Assembly (NCBI GenBank): GCA_026004615.1
Contig: BPJM01000003.1
Coordinates: 310,001-374,000, forward strand
Direction of reading: 5' to 3'
Length of the DNA: 64,000 nt
Source: Planctomycetota bacterium
GTDB taxonomy: Bacteria > Planctomycetota > J058 > J103
The position numbers and the translations under genes were made by a program. The notes under the pieces were generated by a model. That model had not been told where the DNA came from. It was given only the letters and a program-made list of their open reading frames with translations, and ran no database searches. Shown here piece by piece: positions 24,311 through 40,488 of this stretch (position 1 is the stretch's first letter; each line of letters starts with the position of its first letter).

Positions 24311-25243
24311 TTGCCGCCGCCGGGCCCCCTCAAGCTGCTGCCGCAGCCGATCGCCCGCCCCTGGGGCGGGCGCGCACTTGCCGAGCGCTACCACAAGCCG
24401 CTGCCCCGGGGCGAGGCGCCGCTCGGCGAGAGCTGGGAGGCGAGCGATCTGCCGGGAGCGGTTTCGCGCCTCGCCGAGGGGCCGCTCGCGGGTACTCCCA
24501 TCGATCAGGTGCTGGGCGAGCCCCTGCCGGTGCTGGTCAAGCTATTGGATGCGCGCCAGTGGCTGAGCCTGCAGGTCCACCCCGACGAGCGGCGCGCGCG
24601 CGAGATCGGCGGCGGCGCCCGGGCCAAGTCCGAAGCCTGGTACGTGCTGTGGGCCGAGCCCGGGGCCGAGATCATCCACGGGCTGCTGCCCGGGGTGGAC
24701 CTCACCGCGCTGCTGCAGGGCCTGGAGCGGGGCTCGCTGGAGGGGCTGGTGCGGCGCGTGCCGGTGCATACCGGCGACGTGGTCTACGTGCCGGCGGGCA
24801 CGCTGCACGCGATCGGGCCGGGGATCGTGCTCTACGAGGTGCAGCAACCTTCCGACACGACGTACCGCGTCTACGACTGGGGGCGCGGGCGCGAGCTGCA
24901 CCTGGTGCAGGCGGCGCGCGCGCTGGTGCTCGGGGCGCCGGAGCACGCGGTGCTGCCGACGGGGCTGACCCCCGGGGTCAACCCGTGCATCCCGCTGGTA
25001 CGCTGCCCGGCCTTCCAGCTGGAGCTGCTGCTGGTCGACCGCGGTGAGCGGGTGCTGTTCGAGCGAGCGTACACCACGGTACTGACCGCGATCGCAGGCA
25101 GCGGCTGGCTGCTCGCCGACAGCGGCCGCAGCCCGGTGCGTCCGGGGGAGACCTGGGTGGTGCCCGCCGGCGTGGACCTGTGCCTCAAGCCGGGTCCGCA
25201 CGGCCTGCGCGTGCTGCGCGCAGGACCGGGAGCGAAGCGCTGA
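24311..25243 (+). CDS. manA: Mannose-6-phosphate isomerase, class I
   Basis: A 310-aa cupin-type zinc isomerase interconverting mannose-6-P and fructose-6-P. Landmarks: RPWGGRALAE near the N-terminus, GESWEASD, LSLQVHPDE (Gln and His zinc ligands), KSEAWYVL (Glu ligand), and GDVVYVPAGTLHAIGPGIVLYEVQQPSD with the last His ligand and active-site Arg shortly after. The length matches the short bacterial class. The start is most likely the TTG at 24311, 8 bp after the STAS stop; no ATG or GTG fits the conserved N-terminus. It supplies mannose units for cell-surface polysaccharide (inference). Confidence 0.9.
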   Translation: MPPPGPLKLLPQPIARPWGGRALAERYHKPLPRGEAPLGESWEASDLPGAVSRLAEGPLAGTPIDQVLGEPLPVLVKLLDARQWLSLQVHPDERRAREIGGGARAKSEAWYVLWAEPGAEIIHGLLPGVDLTALLQGLERGSLEGLVRRVPVHTGDVVYVPAGTLHAIGPGIVLYEVQQPSDTTYRVYDWGRGRELHLVQAARALVLGAPEHAVLPTGLTPGVNPCIPLVRCPAFQLELLLVDRGERVLFERAYTTVLTAIAGSGWLLADSGRSPVRPGETWVVPAGVDLCLKPGPHGLRVLRAGPGAKR

Positions 25244-25300
25244 GAGGGGCGCTGGCGCGCCGTGCCCGCGGCGAGTCCCGCGCGCATGCGCTTGCGCGCG

Positions 25301-25334
25301 TTGACCCGGCGCGCGCCGCGCAATATATTGCGCG
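25301..25334 (+). promoter_or_regulatory. Strong promoter overlapped by an 18-bp perfect palindrome
   Basis: TTGACC (25301-25306), a 17-bp spacer, TATATT (25324-25329). The palindrome CGCGCAATATATTGCGCG (25317-25334) covers the -10 exactly, as a repressor operator would. It drives the small membrane protein gene at 25413. Confidence 0.65.
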
Positions 25335-25412
25335 CTCGCCGAGGCGCATGGCCCCGGCGTGGCAGGGCAGGCCAGGGGCGGGCTGCCGGGGGCGGTGGCG
25401 CAGGAGGCCTCG

Positions 25413-25988
25413 ATGGCGGGCAGGTCGAGCGGGCGGGCGATGCCCGGGCGGGACCGGCAGGCGAGCGGGCGGCGGCAAGCCGGTACCTCCGGCCGATCCG
25501 CGCGGCGCGATGACGGCCTGCATGCCGCCGAGCGGGAACAAGAGGGGGGCGCGGCGCGAGCCGGCGGGCAGCGCCGGGTTCCCGAGCAGGCGCCGCCCTG
25601 GATGTGGATCGTGCTGGGGGTGGTCTGCCTCGGCATGCTCATCGCCTTCTTCAACATGCTGTGGAGCAAGCGCCACACCGGACCCGAGCCGAGGGCGGCG
25701 CAGGCGCCGCACGAACAACAGCTGGAGGAGATCCACGCCCTCATGCGCGAGGGCAAGGAGTACGAGCGGCTGGCGCTGCAGGCAGCCAACGCCGAGATGC
25801 GCCGGCACAACCTGCAGCTCGCCAAGCAGCGCTTCCAGGACGCGATGGAGAAGTACGACCGGCTCATGGCGCAGTACATGCTGCCCGACGGCTCGCTGCC
25901 GCCCGCCTACGCCGGCTACGAGGAGATCCGCCTGGAGCTGCAGCGCGAGCTGTACAACGTCGGCCGCAGCATGACGATCCAGGACTGA
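25413..25988 (+). CDS. Small single-TM protein with helical C-terminal domain, unknown function
   Basis: A 191-aa protein not recognised. The N-terminal 60 residues are basic and low complexity. One TM helix (WMWIVLGVVCLGMLIAFFNML) is followed by a strongly helical, charged domain (HEQQLEEIHALMREGKEYER, AEMRRHNLQLAKQRFQDAMEKYDRL) that could form a coiled coil or a TPR-like helical pair. The C-terminus (YNVGRSMTIQD) looks structured. Topology probably N-in, C-out. The ATG at 25413 is chosen because AGGAGG lies 5 bp upstream. It has its own promoter with a palindromic operator-like site, so it is probably regulated separately from manA. Confidence 0.6.
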   Translation: MAGRSSGRAMPGRDRQASGRRQAGTSGRSARRDDGLHAAEREQEGGAARAGGQRRVPEQAPPWMWIVLGVVCLGMLIAFFNMLWSKRHTGPEPRAAQAPHEQQLEEIHALMREGKEYERLALQAANAEMRRHNLQLAKQRFQDAMEKYDRLMAQYMLPDGSLPPAYAGYEEIRLELQRELYNVGRSMTIQD

Positions 25989-26118
25989 ACGCCGCGCGCA
26001 CGCGCCGCCTGGCCGCGCCCGGGCGGCTGGCTGCGCCTGCGGGCGGCCGGTGCGCTCGCGCGCCGCGCCCTGCCAGGAGGCTGCGCCCGTAGGATGCGCG
26101 CCAGCGGACCTGCAGGAG

Positions 26119-26982
26119 CTAGTTGACCTGGAAGAAGTTGTCCAGCCCCTGCACCGGATCGGCGCTGGTGGCGACGCCCCAGCCGTTGCCGTCCAAACCG
26201 ATGACCTCGACCGAGTAGGCGGTACCGCTCACCAGGGCGCCGGCGCCGTTGAGCACCTCGGTGGCGCCGGGCGTGTTGATCGTGTAGCTCGCCTGCGAGC
26301 TCTCCACGATCGTGTGCCACAATCCCTGGGTGCTGTCGAGCAGCAGCACGACATAGCTCTGTACGCCGCTGGCCGCCGTCCAGCCGATCGAGCTGGGCGC
26401 GTTGACCTGCGGGGGGTTCTGGGGGTTGTTGCTCACCGTCGGGTTGGTGATGGTGAGCCGGGCCGGGTTCGCCGCGGCGGCCAGATCGGCGAGGATCACG
26501 TTGGAGAAGACCTGGTTGCCGCTGCTGTCCTGCGCCACCACCCGGTAGAAGCGGTTCTGGCCCGGCACCGGGAAGGTGAACAACACACCGGGTCCGGCGA
26601 CCAGCGAGGCGTTGCCGCCGTCGACCGCAGCCCCGCTCCAGACCTGCCCGCTCACCGGGCTCCACGGACCGCTGGCGGAGCTGGCCTCCTCGACCAAATG
26701 CCCGCTGTGCCCGCTCTTGACCTCGGCCCCGATCCAGATCCAGGCCACCGGGCCCTGCGAGTTCTGCGAGGTTCCGAAGTACAGATCGTCGTTGAACGCA
26801 AAGGCGCGGAAGCCGCTGCCCCCGCCGGACGAACCACCGCCCCCGGCGCCGCCCCCACCACCGCCGGCGCTCGCCTGGGCGGCGACGCCGGAGGGGGTGC
26901 TGGCGCCGCCACAGCCCGCCAGCCCCACCGCCAGGACGGCGACCGCCGCCAGCACCCTCACTGCGATCCGCGACCGTGACAT
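26119..26982 (-). CDS. Secreted lipoprotein with Gly-rich linker (tandem paralogue 1)
   Basis: A 287-aa lipoprotein: signal peptide with lipobox LAGC (Cys24), a Gly/Ser linker (about 38-57), then beta-rich sequence without a recognised domain. Segments such as NRFYRVVAQDSSGNQVFSN and SYTINTPG..EVLNGAGALVSGTAYSVEVIGLDGNGWGV resemble fibronectin-III-like strands. The C-terminal GLDGNGWGV segment has a counterpart in the next lipoprotein gene upstream (LDSSGWGV). One of three consecutive minus-strand lipoprotein genes of similar size and build. Function unknown; probably a surface or periplasmic binding protein (inference). Confidence 0.7.
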   Translation of the reverse strand: MSRSRIAVRVLAAVAVLAVGLAGCGGASTPSGVAAQASAGGGGGGAGGGGSSGGGSGFRAFAFNDDLYFGTSQNSQGPVAWIWIGAEVKSGHSGHLVEEASSASGPWSPVSGQVWSGAAVDGGNASLVAGPGVLFTFPVPGQNRFYRVVAQDSSGNQVFSNVILADLAAAANPARLTITNPTVSNNPQNPPQVNAPSSIGWTAASGVQSYVVLLLDSTQGLWHTIVESSQASYTINTPGATEVLNGAGALVSGTAYSVEVIGLDGNGWGVATSADPVQGLDNFFQVN

Positions 26983-26994
26983 GTATGACGCCTC

Positions 26995-27007
26995 ACACAC
27001 CGTGTGT
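26995..27007. promoter_or_regulatory. Short dyad ACACAC-c-GTGTGT upstream of lipoprotein 1
   Basis: Perfect 6-bp arms around one central base, 13 bp before the ATG. Possibly an operator or leader hairpin; too short to be sure. Confidence 0.25.
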
Positions 27008-27201
27008 CCTGTCTCGCTGCCGGCCCCGCTGGCCGGCAGCCCCGCCTGTGCACAAGCCGTACCAGCCGCGGGCCTCGCCCTGCTGCCAGCAAGCGGGCGC
27101 TGCGCCCCGGGCGCGGGCCGTCGCTTGCGTCCCAGCTTCCTCGCAGGTGCGTTGCATCTCGGTTGCTGTCGCCGGCGCGCAACGCCCGCCGGCGGTAGTC
27201 C

Positions 27202-28089
27202 TCAGTTGCTGGTGAAGTACGGCCAGGTGTTGATCACCTGCAACTGGGCCTGGGTCGGGTTCGGCAGGTTGGGCGGGAGCTGGTTCCAGCCCGCTACGTC
27301 GATCGTGGTGCCCACCCCCCAGCCGCTGCTGTCAAGGACCACCGCATGCCAGACGAAGTCGCCGGGCAGCGGCAGGGGGTCGTTGGCGAACACGATCCCC
27401 GGGGTGCCCTGTCCCGGGATCACGCTGAAGGTGCCCGCCGGCACCTCGACCGCGACCGGGATGTCCTGGATCGCGCCCTGCTGCGGGTCGATCTGGAAGC
27501 ACACCACCTGGTAGCTCGCCGCCTGCCCCGAGGAGTGCGCGAAGCTCAGCCGGGGGCTGGTGCCCTGGCCCGTCGCGCCGTACTGCGGCTGGAGCGTGCG
27601 GAAGCCGCCGGCCGGGGTGTTGCCCTGCGCGAAGGGACCCGCCTGGACGGTGATCGTGTTGGACCGGAGCGTGGCGCCGCTGTTGTTCTGCGCGGTCACC
27701 TCGATCGTGGCGCCGGCGGGAGGCGAGGGCTGGATCTGCAGCAGCACGCCCTTGCTGAGCTGCATTCCCCCCACCTGGAACTGGCCGCCCTGCCCGACGC
27801 TCTGCCCGTTGACGAGCAGATCCAGGGTCTGCAGGTTGAGGTTGCCGTCGTCGTTGAAGAACAGGAACACCGCGTCGGTGTTGCCCGGCAGGACGTCGGC
27901 GAGCTTCCAGGCGACCGCGCGCAGCGCGTTGCCGCCACCGCTGCCGCCGCCCGCGCCCGCGCCCGCGCTCGCGCCGCTCACCCCCGTGCCCGAGGGTTGC
28001 TTCGCCCCTCCGCAGCCGGCCAACCCGAGCGCCAGCACCGCCGCCAGCGCCAGGACCGAACCACTCCAACCGAGCCGGGTCCGCATCAT
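27202..28089 (-). CDS. Secreted lipoprotein with Gly-rich linker (tandem paralogue 2)
   Basis: A 295-aa lipoprotein. Signal peptide VLALAAVLALGLAGC with the lipid-anchored Cys, a Gly/Ala/Ser linker (about 40-54), then beta-rich sequence (VFLFFNDDGNLNLQTLDLLVNG, LLQIQPSPPAGATIEVTAQNNSG) with Asp/Asn-rich turns. The terminal region FVWHAVVLDSSGWGVGTTIDVAGWNQL aligns by eye with the neighbouring lipoprotein. No enzyme motif seen. Two in-frame ATGs adjoin (28089 and 28086). Lies 112 bp upstream of lipoprotein 1 relative to its start, with no obvious terminator between. Confidence 0.7.
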   Translation of the reverse strand: MMRTRLGWSGSVLALAAVLALGLAGCGGAKQPSGTGVSGASAGAGAGGGSGGGNALRAVAWKLADVLPGNTDAVFLFFNDDGNLNLQTLDLLVNGQSVGQGGQFQVGGMQLSKGVLLQIQPSPPAGATIEVTAQNNSGATLRSNTITVQAGPFAQGNTPAGGFRTLQPQYGATGQGTSPRLSFAHSSGQAASYQVVCFQIDPQQGAIQDIPVAVEVPAGTFSVIPGQGTPGIVFANDPLPLPGDFVWHAVVLDSSGWGVGTTIDVAGWNQLPPNLPNPTQAQLQVINTWPYFTSN

Positions 28090-28220
28090 GGCTTTCGCTC
28101 TCCCAACCAGGCCGGTGCGCCCTCTCCCCCCTTGCGACGACGCACTGCGTTTCGTCGAACCACGTCTCCAGCATCCCATGTGCCGGCCGTGCCTCGGGCA
28201 GTTGCGGCGGCCGTGCCGTC

Positions 28221-28988
28221 TCATTGTGTCGTAAACGGCACGAAGGCTCCTCCCGAATCGGCGAGCGTCGCCCCGCTCGCATCGAGCCCGAGCACGGTCC
28301 AGAAGTGCTGCGTGCCGCCGCCGTTGAGTGGCACCAGGCTCGGCCGGAACTCCACCCCGCCCGCAGGCGGCAGCGGCTGCGCCAGATCGAGCGTCTCGGT
28401 CGGGTTTGCCCCCTCGGCCGGCATGGTCAGCAGCACCCGGAGTCCGGCCAGCGTGTTGCCCTCGACCACGAACACCGCGTGCCGCGGCTGGCCGGAATCG
28501 TCCCAGCGCAACTGCGGGGTGGTGGGGACGGTGGCGCCGTTCGGGTCGTGGCCCAGGAGGGAGGTGGGCTGCACGGCGGGATCGAACCGGATGGCGTTGG
28601 AGACGACCCGCCCGCCCGCGCTGGCCGCCGCCTCGACGCGCACGAAGGTGAGGGTAGCGGGCACCGGCTGCAGCGCGAACAGCTGCGCGCCGCCGATCTG
28701 CTGCGGCTGCAGGCCCGCCACCACGGTGAACGAGCCGCCGCCGGTGCTGGTCGCCAGCTCGAAGCCGCCGCTCGCCACCCCCTGCGGATCGGCGAAGAAC
28801 ACCAGCAGCGCCGGGTTGCCCCCGGACAGGCCGAGCTGCTGGTCGGTGACCGCGAAGGCCACCAGCAGCCCCGGGGTGGTGCCCGAGGGGTTGGCGCTGC
28901 CCCCGCCGCAGCCTACGCCGAGGCACAACAGCACCAGGAGCGGCGCCGCCGCTGCGCGTGCTCGACCTCCTCGCCGCATCGCCGCCAT
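28221..28988 (-). CDS. Secreted lipoprotein (tandem paralogue 3)
   Basis: A 255-aa lipoprotein. Signal peptide LLVLLCLGVGC with the lipobox Cys followed by GGGSANPSG, then beta-rich domains (FELATSTGGGSFTVVAGLQP, LTFVRVEAAASAGGRVVSNAIRF). The C-terminal FWTVLGLDASG matches the position of the LDxxG motif in the other two lipoproteins, but the GWGV ending has been lost. The NPSGTTPGLLVAF segment replaces the long Gly-rich linker of its neighbours. Starts at 28988 or 28979 are both possible. Function unknown. Confidence 0.68.
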   Translation of the reverse strand: MAAMRRGGRARAAAAPLLVLLCLGVGCGGGSANPSGTTPGLLVAFAVTDQQLGLSGGNPALLVFFADPQGVASGGFELATSTGGGSFTVVAGLQPQQIGGAQLFALQPVPATLTFVRVEAAASAGGRVVSNAIRFDPAVQPTSLLGHDPNGATVPTTPQLRWDDSGQPRHAVFVVEGNTLAGLRVLLTMPAEGANPTETLDLAQPLPPAGGVEFRPSLVPLNGGGTQHFWTVLGLDASGATLADSGGAFVPFTTQ

Positions 28989-29143
28989 GCGCCCGGTCGT
29001 GCTCGAGGCGCCAAGCCTACTCCGTCCGGGCCGCCGGCGCAAGGCGGGGATGTCACGGCCTTGTCCGGATCGGGGGCCCCACCCCCGGCGGCGGACCGAG
29101 TGCGGGGCAGGGCGGCGGGGGGCGGCGTGCGCCCGCGGGCTGT

Positions 29144-29151
29144 GCTACAAT
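29144..29151 (+). promoter_or_regulatory. Extended -10 before the cysteine-motif protein gene
   Basis: TGC followed directly by TACAAT (29146-29151); no clear -35. The ATG is 60 bp downstream. Confidence 0.4.
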
Positions 29152-29211
29152 CCCTGAAAGCCCAAGGAGTCCGGGCGACACGGGCTCGGCGAACGAGCGA
29201 GCGCGACCGCC

Positions 29212-30687
29212 ATGAACCCCGAGGCCCACCGCCAGATCGCCCAGGCGCGCGCCGCGTGCACCGGCTGTCCCTATCACGGCGTCTGTCCGCTCGCGCCCCT
29301 GTTCCTGCAGGCAGAGGCGCGCGGCGAGCGCCGGCCGCATCCGCACGCGCCCGTGCTCGCGCAGCACCTGGCGGAGCTGCGCGCGGTGAGCGAGCGGCCG
29401 GAGCGGGATCTACTCGAGGCGCTGGGCGGTGCGGACGAGGGGCTGGCGCTCGTGGCGGGCTGCCTGCTCGCGGTCAGCTGCTGGCAGGCCCCGGAGCGAC
29501 TGCGGCGGCTGCTCGCCGGCATCCGCGCGCGCGGCGGCGAGGAGCAGCGCCAGCTCGGTCCGCTGGAGGAGCAGATCGTGCGGGCGGCGGCGCTGCTGCA
29601 GGACCCGCAGGTGCCGCCGCTGCTCGCGGCGCGCTGGCGGCTGGTGCGCGGCGACCGCGAGGTCACCGCCTACGAGGCCAACCGCCTGGTCACCCGCCTG
29701 ATCAGCGGCGAGAGCCCGGGCCGGTGGTGGGATGAGGCGGTGGTGGAGGAGGACCGGGGCGCCTTCGAGGCGAGCTTCGTGCTGCGCGAGAAGGACAGCA
29801 TGGACGAGTCCGCCAGCGGCAGCGGTGCGCTCGATCTGTTCTTCAGCGCGCGCGCGGGCGGGCGCAGCGCGGTTTTTTATTATCGGCGCGACGGCCACGG
29901 CAAGCAGGCGCTGGTGCCGATCGAGAGCATCCGGCCCGACTCGTTGCTCAAGCGCCTGTTCAAGGTCTTCAACACCGATCGCAGGAAGACCCACCGGCTG
30001 TTCGCCAAGATCGCGCGCTACCTGAACAACGAGTTCGGCCGGCTCGACAAGCGCATGCTGTGGGAGGGGCTCAAGCAGCTGGAGCGCGAACAGCAGATCG
30101 TGCTGACGCTGTACGCGCCGCGGCTGGGCAAGTACATCGAGAAGCGGGCGAGGTTCCCCGGGCTGTATCGGCTCGCGAAGTTTCTGCACCGCAACCTGAC
30201 CGACAAGGGCTATCCGGCCAGGGGCGCGCCCAGCCACGCCAAGCTGTACGCGGAGCGGGCGCAGGTGCAGACGATTCTGGAGGCGTACGGCAAGGAGGCG
30301 TTCAAGGAATTCTGCCGGCACGTCTTCCGCATCGCGGAGGCGTACCGCCCGGGGCCGGCCTCCGCCGACCTGATCTTCCGCGTCGCCGAGGCGGCGTATT
30401 TCCTCACCGCGCTCGGGGGGCTCAACCCGGCCGGCCTGGAGCTGTCGCTGGAGGGCCGCAACCCGCTCGCCTACATCGCGTACGGGCTGCAGCCGCCGGC
30501 GCGCAATCCGGCGCGCCGGCTGGGACGGCTGCTGCAGGCGCGGGCGCGCTTCGCGGCCGGCGAGCGCTCCGGCGACCGCGAGCTGCTGGCCGCGGTCGAA
30601 CAGGGCATCGCCTACATGGCCAAGATCCACGGCTTCGAGGACGCCGAGAGCTTCGAAAAGGCGGTCGCGCTGCCGAGCCAGGCCTGA
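29212..30687 (+). CDS. Unrecognised 491-aa protein with N-terminal cysteine motif
   Basis: I do not recognise this family. The N-terminus carries CTGCPYHGVC (Cys16, Cys19, Cys25), a CxxC-x5-C spacing that could bind zinc or be part of an iron-sulphur site, with further Cys near 90-96. The middle (about 175-235) is beta-rich and acidic. The C-terminal half is helical and very basic (LLKRLFKVFNTDRRKTHRLFAKIARYLNNEFGRLDKR; RFPGLYRLAKFLHRN), which would suit nucleic-acid or membrane binding. No signal peptide, no TM helix, no enzyme motif. Codon usage looks like its neighbours. Monocistronic between opposing lipoprotein genes and the metalloprotease gene, each with its own promoter. Confidence 0.75.
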   Translation: MNPEAHRQIAQARAACTGCPYHGVCPLAPLFLQAEARGERRPHPHAPVLAQHLAELRAVSERPERDLLEALGGADEGLALVAGCLLAVSCWQAPERLRRLLAGIRARGGEEQRQLGPLEEQIVRAAALLQDPQVPPLLAARWRLVRGDREVTAYEANRLVTRLISGESPGRWWDEAVVEEDRGAFEASFVLREKDSMDESASGSGALDLFFSARAGGRSAVFYYRRDGHGKQALVPIESIRPDSLLKRLFKVFNTDRRKTHRLFAKIARYLNNEFGRLDKRMLWEGLKQLEREQQIVLTLYAPRLGKYIEKRARFPGLYRLAKFLHRNLTDKGYPARGAPSHAKLYAERAQVQTILEAYGKEAFKEFCRHVFRIAEAYRPGPASADLIFRVAEAAYFLTALGGLNPAGLELSLEGRNPLAYIAYGLQPPARNPARRLGRLLQARARFAAGERSGDRELLAAVEQGIAYMAKIHGFEDAESFEKAVALPSQA

Positions 30688-30805
30688 GCGGCTCGGCGGG
30701 CGGGGCGGCCGTCCGGCCGCACGTTCGCGGAGCCCGCGAGACGCGCGCCGGGCCGGCTGGCCGCTGGCGGCGGGCGGGGGCGGGCTCGCCATCGCGGCGC
30801 CGGGC

Positions 30806-30834
30806 TTGTCCGTAGAACACCGGCAGGCTATCCT
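30806..30834 (+). promoter_or_regulatory. Promoter of the lipoprotein metalloprotease gene
   Basis: TTGTCC (30806-30811), a 17-bp spacer, TATCCT (30829-30834), 65 bp before the GTG start. Confidence 0.5.
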
Positions 30835-30898
30835 TGCGGCGCCGGTGCCGGGGGCGCGGCGGCGGGGCCAGCGGGCCGGTCGATCGGGAGCGGACAGC

Positions 30899-31729
30899 GT
30901 GCGCGAGCGAGGCGGGCTGGTAGGGGCGGTGGCGCCGTGGGTGCTCGCGCTCGCGCTGGCGCTCGCGGCGTGCGGCGGGGGCTCCAGCGCGCTTCCGGGT
31001 GCGGCGGCGCCGGCCGCGGCGCTCAAGCCCGGCGATCTGGCCCTGGACTACGTCGCCGCGGCCGAATACGACGCGCTGCTCGTGGAGGTCGACTTCGTCG
31101 AGGGCCTCATGCCCTCCGATGCGGCGCTGGCGCGCCTGGAGGAGGTCCTGCGGCAGCGGCTGGACAAGGATCCCGAGCGGGTGCAGGTCGTGCTCGACAC
31201 CGTGATCCCGCGCGAGCGCGCCCTGCCCAGCTACGACGTCGCGGCGCTGCAGGCGCTGGCCCGGAGCTACCGCCAGCACTGGAGCGGGCGCGGTCCCGAG
31301 CCGCGGCGGGCCGCGATGTGGATCGTGTACGTGCCGGGGCTGAGCGCGCGCGACGCGGAGGGCATGCACGCGCTCGGGGCGGCGTTCGGTGCCTCGGAGG
31401 TCGCGGTGTTCGGCGAGGCGCTGGAGCTGCTGACCGGCCCGGCGAGCCGCGAGGCGGTGGAGTGCGCGGTGCTGCTGCACGAGGTCGGCCACCTGCTCGG
31501 GCTGGTCAACAACGGCCTGCCCATGGTCGAGCTGCACGAGGACCCGGTGCACGCCCGCCACGACGCCTGGCGGGGCTGCGTGATGTACCACCGGGTCGAC
31601 GCCGCCTGGCTCCAGGCGCCGCCGCCGCTGCCCGCCGTCGACTACTGCTATCGCTGCCGGCTGGATCTGTTCGCCGCCGGGGGGCCGGAGCCCGGCGAGC
31701 CACCGCCCGCTGGCAGCCTGGCGCCCTAG
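30899..31729 (+). CDS. Lipoprotein zinc metalloprotease (HExxH)
   Basis: A 276-aa lipoprotein with signal peptide WVLALALALAAC (lipid Cys25). The zinc site is HEVGHLLGLVNNG (His194, Glu195, His198), followed by ELHEDPVHARHD, which could give the third ligand. The extended HExxHxxGxxN pattern resembles small secreted zincins. Near the C-terminus a CxxC (YCYRCRLD) might bind a second metal or form a disulphide. The GTG at 30899 is preferred over an upstream ATG because it follows GGGAG and directly precedes the Arg-rich n-region of the signal peptide. Substrate unknown. Confidence 0.78.
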   Translation: MRERGGLVGAVAPWVLALALALAACGGGSSALPGAAAPAAALKPGDLALDYVAAAEYDALLVEVDFVEGLMPSDAALARLEEVLRQRLDKDPERVQVVLDTVIPRERALPSYDVAALQALARSYRQHWSGRGPEPRRAAMWIVYVPGLSARDAEGMHALGAAFGASEVAVFGEALELLTGPASREAVECAVLLHEVGHLLGLVNNGLPMVELHEDPVHARHDAWRGCVMYHRVDAAWLQAPPPLPAVDYCYRCRLDLFAAGGPEPGEPPPAGSLAP

Positions 31730-32176
31730 CTTGCCCCGGGCCGGAAAGGCCCGGCGTCCGCCCTCCGCAGCAGGGCTCGCGAGGGTTGCCTGCGGGCGGT
31801 GCGCCTCGCCGCCCATTCCAAAGCCCCTGGCGCGGCAGGGTTTGCATACAGCGTGCCGAAGATTCTTGGTACGGGGCTTGATGCCCGAGCGAGTTTGGTC
31901 TAGACTCCGGGCTTGCGTCAACCATCCCATGAGCGAACAGCCCGAGCGTTGCGAGGTCGAGGAACGCCGCGCCGCATCGTTTTCTCCCCGTCATGGCGGA
32001 CAGGCAGGGTGAGGCGCCGGGGGCGGGCCGGGCGGATCGCGCGTCGCACGGGCGAGGTTCGGGCGTGGGGGCACGGCGGGCAGGGCTGACGAGACAGCGT
32101 GTGCGCGGCGCAGGCGTCCGCCTTCGGCGGGGAGGGCGGCGGCTGCGCCTTTCGTTCTGGCTGCGGGACGGGCTTC
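31730..32176 (+). promoter_or_regulatory. rpoB leader region with promoter; no rplL
   Basis: This 447-bp stretch has no gene I can support. It holds a good promoter: TTGATG (31878-31883), 17 bp, TAGACT (31901-31906), giving a 5' leader of about 260 nt before rpoB. In most bacteria rplKAJL immediately precede rpoB; here they are absent, so rpoBC is transcribed from its own promoter. Confidence 0.55.
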
Positions 32177-36016
<3,840 letters not shown>

Positions 36017-36069
36017 CAGGCGCACGGAACGACGAGCGAACAAACGGACGAGCGCAGGAGAGGTCGAGC

Positions 36070-40206
<4,137 letters not shown>

Positions 40207-40488
40207 GCGCCCGGGAGCGCGGTGCGCGCTCTGGCGGCCCGGAGGGGGCGGCTCGCCGGCCGGCGCCCGGCCCCCGCGGCCAAAAGGCGCGGCGCGGGCC
40301 GCCAGGGTGGAGCTCGGGGGCGGAACCGTTGGAATCCGGAATCTCGGCGCGGGTCCCCACCTGGCCGATCCCACCGCTCCGGAGGGGGGAAGCGCCATGT
40401 TGGATCGCGCGGCAGGAACGGTTAGGTCTGGCTCCGGCACGAGCTGCCTGCTGGGGCCGTCGGACGGATTTCGAGGGGGAAAACCGCC

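Noticed and set aside
40207..40488. Sigma54 promoter before the DUF3352-like gene
   Set aside because: A GGCAC...GC pair is present near 40436-40447 but the spacing (8 instead of 10 bp between GG and GC) is wrong.
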